Shown piece after piece: positions 20,969-33,322 of a stretch of 64,000 nucleotides of DNA; the stretch's first letter is position 1; each line of letters opens with the position of its first letter. Under the pieces are notes generated by a model that did not search any database, had not been told where the DNA came from, and was given only the letters and a program-made list of their open reading frames with translations. The DNA is from Podospora comata (lineage: Eukaryota > Ascomycota > Sordariomycetes > Sordariales > Podosporaceae). The stretch is taken from the NCBI GenBank assembly GCA_017354895.1, contig CP071495.1:1223001-1287000 (forward strand). Direction: 5' to 3'. A program made the translations under genes and the position numbers.

Positions 20969-22882
20969 ATTCGCGGTTAGAGACTCTGTTCGAAAATCGC
21001 CAATCAACGAGAGAGTATCGAAGATGCCGCGCTGGTTATCGCCGACAGGAAACCAAATCGAAGGAGGGGTTTGCGACAGTGTCTTGTCTAGGTCGAACAA
21101 GTGGGCAGCTCAATTGCTCAATCGGGCGATGGGTTCGTCTGGCGGCAGTGCTGGTGGGTGGACAGTGCGGGCAATGCGAAGCGGGGGGTTCAGTTTGTAA
21201 GCCAGTTCAAGAAACAGCAATGACAAGAAAAGGCAAGTCTGCTTTGCAAAAACGGAGAGGAGGATTTTGCAAAATGGGTTATGGTTTGAAGACGGAGTCT
21301 CGGGGAAGGGAAAAACAGATTGGAGCAAAAGCCAAAGCAAAAGGCGAGGTGAAGGCGGCCGCGGCGGGAAAGTGACGACTACTGCGGCAGTCCAGTCCAG
21401 TCCTCTTTCCTGGGCTTGGGCTTGGGGGGGGGGCCGTTGCCCGCTCCCGCCCTGAAGCATGGTGGTTTGGCGCACGGTCACTTGCACTGTACGGACAACT
21501 TACTCTTGGGCTCTCGCTGTTACACCATGGGTGCTTCGCTTTGCCTTGCCTTACCTTGTGCCTGCCTATAGTCTGAATCTTGTCAGCTTTGCTGCATACC
21601 ATGAATCTGCTCCGCCCCCTTTTCCATTCTTCATCACATGGGCAACCTCGATATGGCGTGCTGTTTTGACCTTACCTACGTCAGAAGCACACTGTGAGGC
21701 AGCATAGGTACATTTGTGAGAGATTGCCCCTCCCTCTGGTAATTGAGGGGCACAGTACCAAACACCACCAAACAAGCTGCAAAAGAGTAGGTATGAACCT
21801 TCGAGAAACACATAACACTGTCAGGGAGGCCAACCATGTCCCTCTCCGTGCTTGTTGCACAGACAGGCGGTAGACCACAACGGCCAGGCAGCTCTTGGTC
21901 TCTCTACTGGGCGCAGCAACAAACAGGCCCTTCTTACCTAGTTTGACTTCTCCCTTCCTCAGCCTCCATGTTTGATGACAGGCCACCTCAGCTCCCTCAA
22001 ATCAATCGAGAGCCTCCTCCCATCATCTTCATCACCGTCTCTTCCACAATCCCGCAGTCACAACTCTTCTCACCGTTCCCTTTTCGAGAGAGGGGTGATT
22101 TGCTTACCTAAGGGGGCAGTGCAAACCCGCCAAGGAACCCCCAACCACCACTCGATAAACCGCCATGTTCCCCCCTCCTCAAACTATCTAAGCCGCCGCG
22201 CAAGAGCCAGAAACCATAAACTAGGGAGCCAAACTCTTACCTTCTCAGTTCTGGCAGGCCTCTCGTCAATCGAACCCCTGCAAAAAAGCTTGACTCTAGC
22301 AATCTCACCCAGGTACCACTCACTCTGACGTAGCTGTGTATGTACACATGTCGGCGCTCGGTATACAAAACCATAAGCAAGCGAGGGGTGCTCGGTCTTG
22401 ATGGGAACAGGCCTGCGTACGGAGCGGCCCGGATCGGCATCACATCCGGTGCCCCTTGGTAGCTAGGGGTGGATGGCCGAGACCGACCGATGCCGACCCT
22501 GTGTTCCTGGCAGCTGACCCTGCCGACACACACATACACCATCCTAGTGGTATGACATAGCACCTCTACATGAAGCCATTGTTCCAAAATGAAAGAAATG
22601 CTTATTGAACAGTGATGATAACATTCAACAACAACAAAAGCTAGAAAAGAGCCTGCTATGCACAAGAGAACCTAGTCAACCATTTCAACATGCTCCTTTC
22701 CTTCCCTACATGATTTCCCCAATATTTCCCATCTCTTTTTTGATTCCCTATCACCCATCCACCCACCTCCCAATCCCAACCCCCTCTTTTATGTTGTATG
22801 TGTGTTGTGTGCCAAGGGGGGGAATAAAAGAAAAAAAAAGTTAAGAAAGGGGGGATAAAACGGGGCAAGTGTAAATACAAAC
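20969..22882. other. Intergenic region between ncs1 and cdc45
   Basis: About 1.9 kb holding the ncs1 promoter and the distal cdc45 3' side. It includes a G-run at 21425-21434. No gene or RNA recognised. Confidence 0.5.
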
Positions 22883-22885
22883 TTT

Positions 22886-22901
22886 GAAAAACAACAACAA
22901 T

Positions 22902-22939
<38 letters not shown>

Positions 22940-22980
22940 AACCAACAACAATAAAACCAACAACAAAACCAACAACGAAA
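22886..22980. repeat. (AAC)n microsatellite
   Basis: Slightly interrupted AAC/CAA repeat about 95 bases long in the 3' flank of cdc45, next to A-rich tracts. Confidence 0.9.
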
Positions 22981-23095
22981 AAAAGAAAGAAAAAAAAAGC
23001 CTGCCTGTCTGCCTTCTATAGGGTAACACAAACCACACACGCTACCGCCCCCATGATGATAACACCTCCCATTCATCCCTTACTTTTTGTTCCCT

Positions 23096-25756
23096 CTAAC
23101 CCACCACAGCCTTCATACTCAAACTCTCCAAAAACCCACTCAAATCCTCCTTCTTCACCTCCACCACACAATGCTCAAAACTATCAATCCTCACCCTCGC
23201 ATTCGTCTCAGTCACCACATCCTGAAACGCCGTCCCAAATCTATTGAGCCCATACCCCCTCTCCCTCGTCTCATCCTCCTCATCCTCACCATCATCCTCA
23301 TCCTCATCCTCACTGTCCTCATCGTCCTCTTCACTGTCCAACTCCGACCCATCATCATCCTCCTCTTCATCTTCCCCCCCCTGCTTTCTCCTCTGCTCCC
23401 TCTCCCTCCTCTTCGCCGCCTTCTTCTCCTCCCTCATCCTCTCCTTAACCTTCCTCGCCTCTTCCCTAACCCTAGCCTTCTCCTCCCTTTCCTTCACCTT
23501 CTTCTTCTGCGCCTCCTTATCCAAAAAAATCGTATCCGGACCACCACCCCCTCCCGTCCCAACAACAACATACACCCCGCGCTTCTCATCCAGACTAGCC
23601 ACAACAAGCGGTGTTCCCCTGCCGCCTAACGCCAGCCTCCCCGTGGCATCCTTTTCTTGCTCCGCCAGCGCCTCCCCAATCCACAACGCCAGTTTTGTCA
23701 ACGCACCCGGGTGGTTAAACAGCTGGCTATCCGGCGAGTCCTTCACCACGCACATCCGAAACGCGCGCAAGTGCGAGATTTGCTTCTTTTTGAGAATCGT
23801 CGTCCCGGTGGTAAAGATGGCTTTGTGAAGGAATTGGGCCGTTGGCAAGCCAGCCTTCAGCGACTCAATATCCTCGAGAGCGTCGTAAGCAGCCCAGAAA
23901 CGTGGCAGCCATTCCTCCGAGGGGGCCATGGCAGTCGACATCTCCATTAAATCTTGCGACGGGCCGTCATTGTTGCTGGAAGAAGCCTCGGGGCTGTTCT
24001 GACCTACTTCCAAAAGGGCGCCAATGACAACACCGACGTCTTGCGCCGAGAGCGTGGCACGCCACCCCCAGCTCCTGACGAAACCCCAGGAGTCCTTCGC
24101 GCCGCCGCGGTCTTTCCCGTCGGTATCGATAGTGGGGACTAGTTCGTCGAGGTTGTAGAGGGAGGCATACTTGAGGAGCTTCGACCGGAGCTCCCGCTTC
24201 AGCGTCATGTCCATGTGAGTGTACGATTGCTTACACTGCACCAGACTGACCCCCATCTTGGCGAGGAGCTTATGCAAACGCTTCAAGCCAGTCTCGCTCC
24301 AGGTCTTTAGCCGTGAGAAGAGATACGGCGAGTGAAGCATGCTATCGTACAGGCTCCAGTGACGAATCAACAGGAACTTCGGCTCGGGCGACAGACGGAT
24401 GCTGGTGTCGTCTGGACTTCGGGCCGTGGTGGGAATGATGCCACTGTTCTCCGGGACGGCTCCCCGGCCAATTTCCGGGGGGTTCAGACGACGGACTTCG
24501 TCGCGCAGGAGCTGTCGTATCCTGGCACCGCGCATGCCTAGCCAGCCAGAGGCTGGCCGGGCTTCGCCGGTGCGGACTGGGGCTGCAATGCCGGCTGAGG
24601 AGCGGCCGTAGAGTTCCATAGAGGAGACTCCGACAATGGTGAGCCAGAGGAGGTCGTTGTCCTCACGACCGAGTTCTGAGGCCAGAGAGTACATCATGGA
24701 GGAGATCGGTTCCGAGTAGGCGGTACCGAGTCGGTAGTAATCTCTGAGGATCGTCTCGTTTTCGCGCCGTAACCGCAGCAGCCTTCGCCGAAGTGTCCTT
24801 GCGGACGGTCCTTTTATCGGCTGGGCCGCTGTGGGCGGATCTGCTGGGTCGCTGCTAAAGACCGGCCCGTCGTCTCGGAGTGATATGAGTCCTCGTTGTG
24901 CTGGCCGTCGGGGGGAGTCTGGAATAGGAGTCGACTGTATCATGTTAGCATTTGGGCTTTACTAATACCCACAGAAAAGACATACGGAATTACTCCTCCG
25001 TTTTTGCCTTGGTCTATCATCGTCATCCTCGTCGCTGTCGTCCTCAAAGTCCCAGGATTTTCGCTTCTGACCAGCTCGAGGAACCGCTGAGCTTGGTAGC
25101 TCGCCGACCTCGCTCTCCTCGTCACTGCTTCCTCCAAGATCCTCCCCGTCATCCTCAATTTCCGGCATGTCCAGCAGAGCAAGATAGGCGCCCTTCTCCT
25201 TGACCAAGTGTTCCTCAATATCACCATCGTCCATGACAATGATTCCTCCCTTGCCCGGCTTGTAGTTATGTTCGATTTGGCCAGCCTTGACCCCACGCGG
25301 GGTCCTGGCTGAAAATGTCGTCGCATCCTCCGTCTCGGGTTCTAATGGAAAGCCACCAAAGACATTGGACAGGTTCCAAGGCCTATGAGAATCGGCCACC
25401 CAAACCTCAACACCACCAAACGTGTTTTCTTCCCCTTCGGGTTCCAAGCCCAAAGCACTTCCTAGATCAGCCATACCACCAACACCCAAGCATACCACCA
25501 CTCCACCGGCACCGCCCCTCGTTTCCATCATGGGACTGACAAGCTCTTGTCCAATGCGCTCCAGGTCGGCATAGCCTGCCACAGGCTGGATCTTGTGCGG
25601 GATATAGTCATGTTTGAAGAGACGCGTGAGAATTCGGCAGGCGCAGAGCGCATCGGGTTCGAGGGCTACAAGCACGAGAACAGGTGGTGAGAGGGGGTGT
25701 CGAGTGGCCTGCAGATGCAGATATAACTTCGATATGAGTTCCCTAGGAAGATACAT
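23096..25756 (-). CDS. cdc45: DNA replication initiation protein CDC45
   Basis: Component of the CMG helicase (Cdc45-MCM-GINS), needed for origin firing and fork progression in the nucleus. Exons on the minus strand 25756-24986 and 24934-23096, joined at phase 0 by a GTATGT/CAG intron with a GCTAACATG branch region; 869 residues. N-terminus 'MYLPRELISKLYLHL' and the DHH-like fold region are typical ('VVVCLGVGGMADLG', 'VWVADSHRPWNLSNVFG'). The acidic/basic linker near residues 210-260 spans the intron. Conserved 'RHWSLYDSMLHSPYLFSRLK' and 'LLAKMGVSLVQCKQSYTHMD' follow. A charged coiled insert (Lys/Arg/Glu then about 45 mostly Asp/Glu residues) lies before the C-terminal strand, as in other filamentous fungi. 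ACGCG boxes upstream suggest G1/S control. Confidence 0.95.
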
Positions 25757-25775
25757 GGCGAAGGAAGAAAAGGTA

Positions 25776-26205
25776 ACGCGCTGCTAATTTTGCTCGGCGA
25801 CGGAGAAATTGCTGACGGGGAGCCTCTAGAAGAGAACGCGAGATTGTTGTCCCTTGGTTGGTTGATTATACCCAGATTTCGTCCGCTATAAAATCGACCG
25901 CGCAGTGCCCCGCGGACGAGGGAAGGGCGCGATCGAAGAGATTGTGGACCTTCAGGGCGAGAGAGATTAGGTGAGTATGATAGTAGTAAGAATAAGAATT
26001 CGAAAGCGACTTCAGACTTGGTATAATAAACGGCAGAAACCTCTGGCTCTGCTGAAATCTTGCAACAGACAACAGACAAACAAGCAGGCGTGTATTGGTG
26101 GTGTTGGTGTTGGTGTTGGTTGCCCATTAATTGGAATATAAGTGGAGCGCTGTTTATCGAGGCCGAGACTCTGCAAGACGCGCTTCGACAACCCCCCAGG
26201 ACGCG
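25776..26205. promoter_or_regulatory. Cluster of MCB-like ACGCG boxes upstream of cdc45
   Basis: ACGCG occurs at 25776-25780, 25836-25840, 26178-26182 and 26201-26205, all within 450 bases of the cdc45 start. ACGCG is the core of the MluI cell-cycle box bound by MBF, which drives replication genes at G1/S in yeasts. Placement fits; binding is inferred. Confidence 0.45.
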
Positions 26206-27792
26206 ACTTGCACCGCGGGACACACAGTACCAATTTTATGAGGTGGACTGTGCTTCCATCTCGTCAGCAAAAAGGCTTGTGCAACTCCAAATGCGCACGG
26301 ACCAGCTGATAATTGCCTGCCGCTAACATCCCTCACCTCTCACCTCTCACCTTCCACACCACCACCCCTCTCGCCGATACCACACCACCTCTCACTGCCA
26401 GCTGTCCCATGCCCCGCTCGCTCTACTGTACTTGTGACAGCCCCCTTGCAACGCCAAGTGTTCCTCTCCCATCCTCAGCAGCAAGCAGAGCAGCAAGCAG
26501 CGCAGCCATTGGGGTGACCTCCTTGTTTGTTTCATGAACCACTGACCGCTTCTTTTCCTCTTAGACGATATACGACACATGGCATCTTCCGCCCATCGGT
26601 TCGGTTCGGGGCGTCGAGTGAGTGGGCGTGAGGTTTCATAGCTGCTCCCTCAGTCCCGCTATCCCACATGATGGGGAGCTGGGACACACCGTGACACCTT
26701 TACACCACTCTGGTCACTTGTCGTGGCATCTAAGACAACAAGTACTCGCTTGCCCCAATGGGAGAATTTATTTTTTTTGTACTGTAGGAGCTGTCGCTGA
26801 TCGAGAACTTGGAAATCGGGGTGTTACCGGCGCCTTGGAACTCAACCTACAAGTCAAGTCCCGACACTACGGACGAGCTTCCCCCCTTCCCCGCCCCATC
26901 TCTCCAGACGGCTGGGATGGCTCATGCTGGATGCTGAGCAGAAAGCCAACGGGACACTGCTTCTCTTCCGGAGAGCTGGGTGCTGCCAGCTGCGTGTGCC
27001 GTCCAGCGGCATTTCCAGCAATGGTCGAGATGCAGCCATGGCGTTCTTCTCATGCAAGCCCATGCCGCCATCTGCCAGGACACCTCATGGCCGCTCTTGA
27101 TTGGCCCCTGTCCCACTCGGCACCGCCCAGAACCCACAGAAACCCACACAACCCACCGCTTCACGGCCTCCACCCCTCACCACGGATTGGATCATTTCAA
27201 CTGTGGGTGAAAGAGGGTGAGAGGTACCTTTTACGCTTCACGCCGGTACCACTGGTACCACAGCCTGGCGAATGGCAAAGGTCTGGAAATCTTTCCTGGA
27301 TCCCGTCCTTGGCCCTTCCCTTGAGCTGTCCGCCTCTGTGTCCCTTCCGTCAACATGTACATCTCTTTTTTAGCTGCTTGGTCCGTCGGCCTCGCTTCTC
27401 TTGGCTGCCAGCCATGACTGGCCATTTTTGCCCCGAGTGCCCCGGCCTTGTCTTCTCCTCCCGGCGTTCTCTCTTTTTCTCCTGACGTCTTTATCATGCT
27501 CCTCTCCTGCTCCTGCTTCTTCTCCTCCTAGCTACCTGTCTGCTCGTCCATTGAGCAATGGCACGCTTCTTTTGACTTCTCAAGAGAGAGTCAGCTGCCT
27601 CTAGACCCTATCATTTCACACATTGCTTGCTGTCAAACCTACGATATCCACTTCCTGAATTCCCCTTGCAAGTTCCGCTTCCCCAGAAAAAAAAACGGTC
27701 ACGAAATATGCTCTTGGCCAGTCCACTTGCGCCTCAAAATTTCTTCCCTGATCGAACAAGTCTCTGGAGACCATCCCCGAGCCCGAACCTGA
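26206..27792. other. Divergent intergenic region cdc45 / LaeA-like gene
   Basis: Carries the promoter of the plus-strand methyltransferase and the distal cdc45 promoter. A long frame at 26622-27485 lacks coding character (see rejected). The stretch from about 27350 is CT-rich and is likely a long 5' leader. Confidence 0.5.
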
Positions 27793-27857
27793 ATGCAGGC
27801 GGCAGGCACTTCTGGTACTGGAATGGAGGAAAACGGGGTCATAGAACCACTGCCTGA
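27708..27857 (+). promoter_or_regulatory. Overlapping upstream ORF of the LaeA-like gene
   Basis: ATG with A at -3 opens a 49-codon frame that ends at a TGA inside the main coding region, out of frame with it. If the leader contains it, most scanning ribosomes reaching it would bypass the ATG at 27793, so it may repress translation. Confidence 0.4.
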
Positions 27858-28920
27858 TGAGGAGTTTGGGAGAGAGGTGACATCAGATTATGACCCAAGC
27901 GATACCGAGACCACCTTTGGCTCCCTGACGTCGAGCGTCACGGGTCATGTGTGGGAGTACGGCAGACGATACCATGCTTTTCGATATGGCCGGTACCCCT
28001 TACCCAACGACGACGAGGAGTACAAGAGAGAGTCTCTACGACATGCCATGCTGAAGGAGCTCCTGAGGGGCAAGCTCTACCTTGCGCCCATCGGAGATAA
28101 CCCGCAAAAGATCATCGATCTTGGCACGGGGTTTGGAGAATGGGCCATGGAGAGTATGTTTGGAGAAATTCCTTTGGAGGGGTTCGGGCTAACGTCACGT
28201 CGCAGTGGGCGAGCTTTTTACCGGCGCCAAAGTTACAGGAGTCGACTTATCGCCGATTCAGCCACTATGGGTTCCCTCTAATGTCGAGTTCATCGTGGAT
28301 GACATTGAAGACGAGTGGGTGCACGATCAGGATTACGATTTCGTACACTTTCGGTTCGTCAACACGGTATTGAAGAACAATGAACTTGTGCTTCACAACA
28401 TTCTCCAGTAGGTATTGTGATGGTTTTCCTTGACGGGGTCACGAAATGCTGACGAGCCAGTACAAGGAATCTCAGGCCAGGCGGCTGGGTGGAAATCCAG
28501 GATATTTACCCCCGGATATCGTCAGACGACGACACACTGCCCGAAGACTACCCGCCCGCCAAGTTTTACTCGCTGCTTCAAGGCGTTCTCAAGGACCAGT
28601 ACGGCTTCGACCTCAAGGTGCTGGAGAGCCTTCCCGACCACCTACAGCGGCTCGGCTACGTCAACGTGCAGCGGAAGGTATTCCACATGCCGCTGGGTGA
28701 ATGGCCCAAGGATCGGCATCTCCGAATGCTAGGTGGCTGCTTCCAAGAAGTCTTTCTCGACTTTGTCGCCGCCATGGCGGCCCGTCCGCTGGTGGAGGCG
28801 GGATTCGACAAGGCCGACATTGAGGAGCTTGTCGTCGGGGTCAAGAACGCCGTGGGAAATAGGCGAATTCACGCATATGTCCCCATCCACTTTGTCTGGG
28901 CGCAGAAACCACCAGCATGA
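27793..28920 (+). CDS. LaeA-like SAM-dependent methyltransferase
   Basis: Class I methyltransferase of the large LaeA/TAM-related fungal family; some members regulate secondary metabolism and development, but most have no known substrate. Exons 27793-28153, 28206-28407 and 28461-28920, 340 residues. Introns are 52 and 53 nt with GTATGT and GTAGGT donors; splicing rebuilds 'IIDLGTGFGEWAMEMGELF' (SAM motif I) and 'NLRPGGWVEIQDIYP' (family post-motif). Acidic N-terminus 'SDYDPSDTETTFGSLTSSVT' and 'YEYGRRYHAFRYGRY'-type segment are usual for the family. The start could instead be the ATG at 27823 ('MEENGVIEPLP'), which has better context (G at -3 and +4). There is no biosynthetic gene cluster around it. 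Confidence 0.85.
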
Positions 28921-30494
28921 CGGAGGCCAATCTCTTGCCGGCTATCAAAGCTCGAGCAATCGAGATCCAGCACCTACCCGGCTGCGCCCCCAAAACTAAT
29001 ATCGAGAGGATTTCTCGAAGGGGCAATGCTACACGAAGTATTGACGAAGATTCCAAAGACTTGAAGAACCTCTAGGGCCCTGGCCAATGGGAGGTACATC
29101 TGGCAAGATGGCGGGTTGGGAAAGTGCCGAGATAAGAGACGGCATGCACGACTCCAACGATTCGCCGAAGACAAGTCAATCGAGCTGTTTGGAGCATGCA
29201 GATGCAAGCTTGGCTCTGGCCCGCCCGCTTCCTCTTTCTCAGCTATAGGGGGGAAGTGACAGCGCGGGGGGTTGAAGACGCCAAGCGCCTGCAATGCTGC
29301 TGCTTTGCGGAGAAACTCGCCGTTTTGGAGAGGGAGGGGGAGAGATATATAAACTGCCAGTTATCATAGCGGGACAGACACATCATACAAGCGGTGAAGT
29401 TCACTGGGGTGCTCTCGTATTTTGACCTGTTAGGTTGAGATGCTGTAGAAATAATAATAGGATGAAGTATCACTTTATGACTGTACACTCGACTTTTTGG
29501 GGAGTTGTAGGATTTGATCCCAGTCGTGACTGCTCGAATGGGAACTCTGTACCTAGGTAGGAATGGCGGCTCGAATAGGAGGGGCATAGGTCGCAGTCAC
29601 GGCTTGAAAAGTGTGGAATCACTCGACAGGTGTAGCAAATGTACGTCTGAACGGGAACCAGTTACAGGGGTGATCTGGGCCTCGAATATGATGTGGAAAA
29701 AGGTGCAGATGTCGATCGGGGAGATGTGGAAAATGTCAGGTAGGTGTTTGCAGGGAACGCTGCCTTCGCAAAGTGGTGACACTGGGGGGAGGTTATCACA
29801 AAGGGTTGTATGGCGGGAAGTACTGGACATGCTGTGGTGTTACTGTTACTGAGTCTTTTTTGTTTATGGTTCGATATCGTAGACGCTGTGTAGCCCTATT
29901 TCATGGTCATTGGAGCATCTCATCTAGGACAGGCTGCGTAAATGTGTACTTCTTTCCATGTCCAACCGGCATTCTACACTGCTATCCCTTCAAACAAGAA
30001 GACGACCAAACTTCACTGCTAGTACATATAAATGGAGCAAAACGATACCGCACCTCATGGTATCTGAGGATGAGTACGTTGAGGTATGCGCGTGATCTGA
30101 TCCAGGCTCCAACTGGAGACCTTCAGTGTGTTAGACTGACGTGATAGCCAACTACACCATCGGACCTAGGCAGTTCTGATGTGGTGCAGATGTTGGGAAT
30201 TTAATTTTTTGTGTTGGAAGAGATGGGGAGTTTGTTAGCAAGAGAGAGGAGAGAATATTGAGGGTTTTTGAGTGAAGATGTGCCAGGGACGGACAGTGAG
30301 ATCTACTGTGTACCTAATTGGTAGTGTTTGTAAGTGCGCGTGCGCTACCGGGACAGTGCAGATGGGGTTGTCCCACTGTCCAGTATTCACCACCCTCTCA
30401 CGACAGGCTTTCATAGGTATCTAGGTATTCAAATTTATTCCCCATACAACAATCACCCTTCACACCACAATTTGGAAGTCGACTTGATGCTGGG
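28921..30494. other. Intergenic region
   Basis: 1.6 kb of AT/GC-mixed sequence with two CCTAGGTAGG-type boxes (29551, 30168) and a TATATAAA at 29345-29352. No gene recognised. Confidence 0.5.
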
Positions 30495-32402
30495 ATGGAG
30501 AAGGAAGAGACTGATGACCCGTTGAGAAAACTGATCGATCATGGCAACAGCTTCATTTCCCGTTATTACTCCCACTATGAGGAATCCGCTCCCATTTTAG
30601 AAGGATGCGGAGAGCCTCTCGTCGAGCTACTGGTACGACAGGCTCGGTTGATGAGCATGGCAACACCCGACCACGGCCTGATCAAACGACGGTTGGACGA
30701 CATCCTATCCGCGTCCTACAATAAGTTTTATGCTTACTTGTACAAAGACCTGCCGCCATGTTGGAGGCTGCTGTATACCGAGGCTGCTATCCTCAAGTTC
30801 TGGGTTCTGGTGTTTGAGTGGGCGCGGAGTCGGCAGCCGGAACTGATCCGGAAAAGGGTTTGGGACAAAATGGAGTGGGAGGACTTTGAGCTTGACACTC
30901 CGGCGCGAAGGGAGGAAGTTTACGAGATCAAGGCACGTTTTGAGAAGCAGCCAAAGGGAACACCACCACGGAAACTGGGTTCGGCAGCGTGGCATCAGCT
31001 AATGCAGCTCTCCATGCGGACGGAAGTAGGAGGTGTGCATGTTCGGCGGAGCCGGGAGGCGAGCAGTCGAGTTCGGGAGAGACTGCAGGAATGGCAACGA
31101 CGGAATGAACAAGAAGACGGCCAACAGGGGCCAGAGCAACAGCAACAAAAACGGGAGCGAGAGGAGGAACTTCTCAATGATATGGTCAAAACCTTGGATC
31201 TTGCCTTGATCCTGGCTGGCGGTGGAGGAAAACATGATGAAATTCACGGTTATGTAGCCTTACTGGAGAAGGCGGCATCCCTGCCCAGCAACGACAACAG
31301 TCCGGACAAAATCAGCTCCAAACCATCAGAAAGCGAAACCCCTAGGCAGGACCCTTCCCTGGGACGCACACGAACGACATCACTCACCCAACCACCAACC
31401 AAACGAGCAAGGCTATCACTCCCCCCTCCCACCAACCCCTCATCAACAATCGATGGCTGGCTCCCCCTCAACGCCTCAGGAGAGCTCGTCTGCCCCGTCG
31501 CCATTTCTGATGAACCTCCTGTCAACACCCAACACCAAACACCCATCATAACCCAAAAACCACCCAACTGGTCCTCCCATCCCTCCTTCTCCCCCTACGA
31601 ACCCTTCACCCCCCCAGTAACCTCCCCCATCCCCCGCCTCCCCTCCCCCTCCCTCACAACCTTCCAATCCCACCTCTCCTCCCCCACCCCCCAACCCCTA
31701 ATCCTCACCAGCCTCGTCCCCAGCTGGCCAGCTCTAGCCGCCCACCCCTGGTCCAAACCCTCCTACCTCCTCTCCCGCACCTTCTCCGGCCGCCGCCTCA
31801 TCCCCGTCGAGATCGGCCGCTCCTACGTCGACGAAGGCTGGTCGCAGAAAATCCTCCCATTCTCCGAGTTCCTCTCCACTTACATAACTTCCCCTTCCGA
31901 GTCCAAAGGCTATCTCGCCCAACACCAACTCTTCGCCCAACTCCCCCAACTCCGCAGCGACATCACCATCCCTGACTTATGCTACACCTCCCCGGCGAAC
32001 CGTCCCGACGGAACACCGGAGCTGGAAGAACCAATGCTGAACGCCTGGTTTGGCCCTCCAGGGACGATTACCCCTTTACATACAGATCCGTACCATAACC
32101 TTTTGGTGCAGGTTGTGGGCAGGAAGTACGTGAGGCTGTACCCCCCTGGGGCGGGCGTCAAGAGACGAGGGGAGGAAGCGGGGGTTGACATGGGGAACAC
32201 GGCTGCTTTTGATGTGGGTGTGCTTGAGGGGTGGGATGAGGCGACCGGAGAGGGGGGAGATGAAGAGGAAAAAGAGTTCAAGAGGCTGGAATATGTCGAC
32301 TGCATACTCGAGCCCGGGGAGACGTTGTACATACCCGTGGGGTGGTGGCATTATGTGAGGGGGTTGAGTGTGAGTTTCAGTGTGAGCTTTTGGTGGAATT
32401 AA
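30495..32402 (+). CDS. JmjC (JMJD5/KDM8-like) 2-oxoglutarate oxygenase
   Basis: Fe(II)/2-oxoglutarate-dependent oxygenase with a C-terminal JmjC/cupin domain. Single exon, 635 residues. The helical N-terminal half (about 1-260) resembles the N-terminal region of JMJD5-type proteins; residues 265-395 are Pro/Ser/Thr-rich linker. The catalytic domain shows '[20 protein letters not shown]' with His529 and Asp531, and '[20 protein letters not shown]' with His619, forming a complete HxD...H metal triad. Lys/Tyr residues for 2-oxoglutarate lie after it ('[11 protein letters not shown]'). Members are reported as hydroxylases, peptidases or demethylases, so substrate is left open. Convergent with hsp10 455 bases downstream. 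Confidence 0.85.
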   Translation: MEKEETDDPLRKLIDHGNSFISRYYSHYEESAPILEGCGEPLVELLVRQARLMSMATPDHGLIKRRLDDILSASYNKFYAYLYKDLPPCWRLLYTEAAILKFWVLVFEWARSRQPELIRKRVWDKMEWEDFELDTPARREEVYEIKARFEKQPKGTPPRKLGSAAWHQLMQLSMRTEVGGVHVRRSREASSRVRERLQEWQRRNEQEDGQQGPEQQQQKREREEELLNDMVKTLDLALILAGGGGKHDEIHGYVALLEKAASLPSNDNSPDKISSKPSESETPRQDPSLGRTRTTSLTQPPTKRARLSLPPPTNPSSTIDGWLPLNASGELVCPVAISDEPPVNTQHQTPIITQKPPNWSSHPSFSPYEPFTPPVTSPIPRLPSPSLTTFQSHLSSPTPQPLILTSLVPSWPALAAHPWSKPSYLLSRTFSGRRLIPVEIGRSYVDEGWSQKILPFSEFLSTYITSPSESKGYLAQHQLFAQLPQLRSDITIPDLCYTSPANRPDGTPELEEPMLNAWFGPPGTITPLHTDPYHNLLVQVVGRKYVRLYPPGAGVKRRGEEAGVDMGNTAAFDVGVLEGWDEATGEGGDEEEKEFKRLEYVDCILEPGETLYIPVGWWHYVRGLSVSFSVSFWWN

Positions 32403-32856
32403 TTAGATGGCATAAGTGCTGGGGTGGGTTGTGAATAGATCCAAAACAGGAGGGGCGGTTGATCGATGAGAGAGGAGAGAAGTAGTTTTGTATCAAGCAG
32501 CATGTTAGAAGATGACTTCTCAAGTCAATCCCCTTGACAGCAACACCCTCTCCCTTCTCTCTAACCCTTCCATCTTATTCACCATCAGCTTCAACGCACT
32601 CGCTCCAACATCTCCCGAATGCTGTCAAAAACAAAATAAGGCGATTTCGATATCGGTCATATCTGATGGTAGTACACTGTATTGCATAATGTTACAAAAG
32701 ATCCGTCCATCAGCTCGTCACTTCCCCCAACTTCAAGATCTTTATTTTTCGTTCCCTTCATTCACATCATTGGGTATCTGTTCTCCCTTTTTTTTCTTCT
32801 CCCACCATTCCCCATTCCCCCCTCAATTCCCCCTTCTATTCCCTCCCCGTGGCGCC
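32403..32856. other. Convergent spacer
   Basis: 454 bases between two convergent genes, containing both 3' UTRs; T- and C-rich, nothing else seen. Confidence 0.5.
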
Positions 32857-33322
32857 TTAAGCATTATTCTGCTCATTAATCTTTGCCAAAATCTCGCTAT
32901 CCCTGAAAAGGTGATACTCCTCATCCCCAACCTTGACAGGAGAACCGCCATACTATTTGTCCCGTTAGCCCCCATCCTACACCCCTTTTTTGTCTTCGCA
33001 ACACTTACCTGAGGGATCAAAACTCTATCCCCAGCCGCACACCCCATAGGCACCCTCTTCCCATCCTTGTCGAGCCCGCCCGGCCCAACAGCCAAAACCT
33101 TGGCCTCGTTGAGCTCCTTGACGGCCGTCTCAGGAAGAAAGATGCCCCCGGCAGTCTTGGCCTCGGCCTTGACGCGCTGCACGAGGACGCGGTCGAGGAG
33201 GGGGACGAGGGACTTGATCGAGCGGAGGGAGGTGGCCTTTTCCAACAGCGTTAGCAAAACTTGGAGTTTTGAGGAAGCTATGGGTAGCGGGGGTGGTGAT
33301 GCCGTAATGCTCAACGTACCAT
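32857..33322 (-). CDS. hsp10: 10-kDa mitochondrial chaperonin (HSP10/GroES)
   Basis: Co-chaperonin of HSP60 in the mitochondrial matrix, capping the folding chamber. Exons on the minus strand: 33322-33320 (only ATG), 33236-33009 and 32952-32857; 108 residues, normal for the family. First intron GTACGT...AAAG, second GTAAGT...ATAG. Conserved 'VPLLDRVLVQRVKAEAKTAG', 'GIFLPE', mobile-loop region, 'AGDRVLIPQYGG' (joined across intron 2) and C-terminal 'FRDSEILAKINE'. Family N-termini MATSL/MSTTL and the Ala after Met support the 3-base first exon. A heat-shock-element-like site lies about 215 bases upstream. Confidence 0.95.

Noticed and set aside
26622-27485. Open frame of 287 codons on the plus strand before the LaeA-like gene
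   Set aside because: It starts with GTG, has no early ATG, shows Trp/Pro/Ser/His-rich noise-like composition and no domain; more likely the long 5' leader/promoter.
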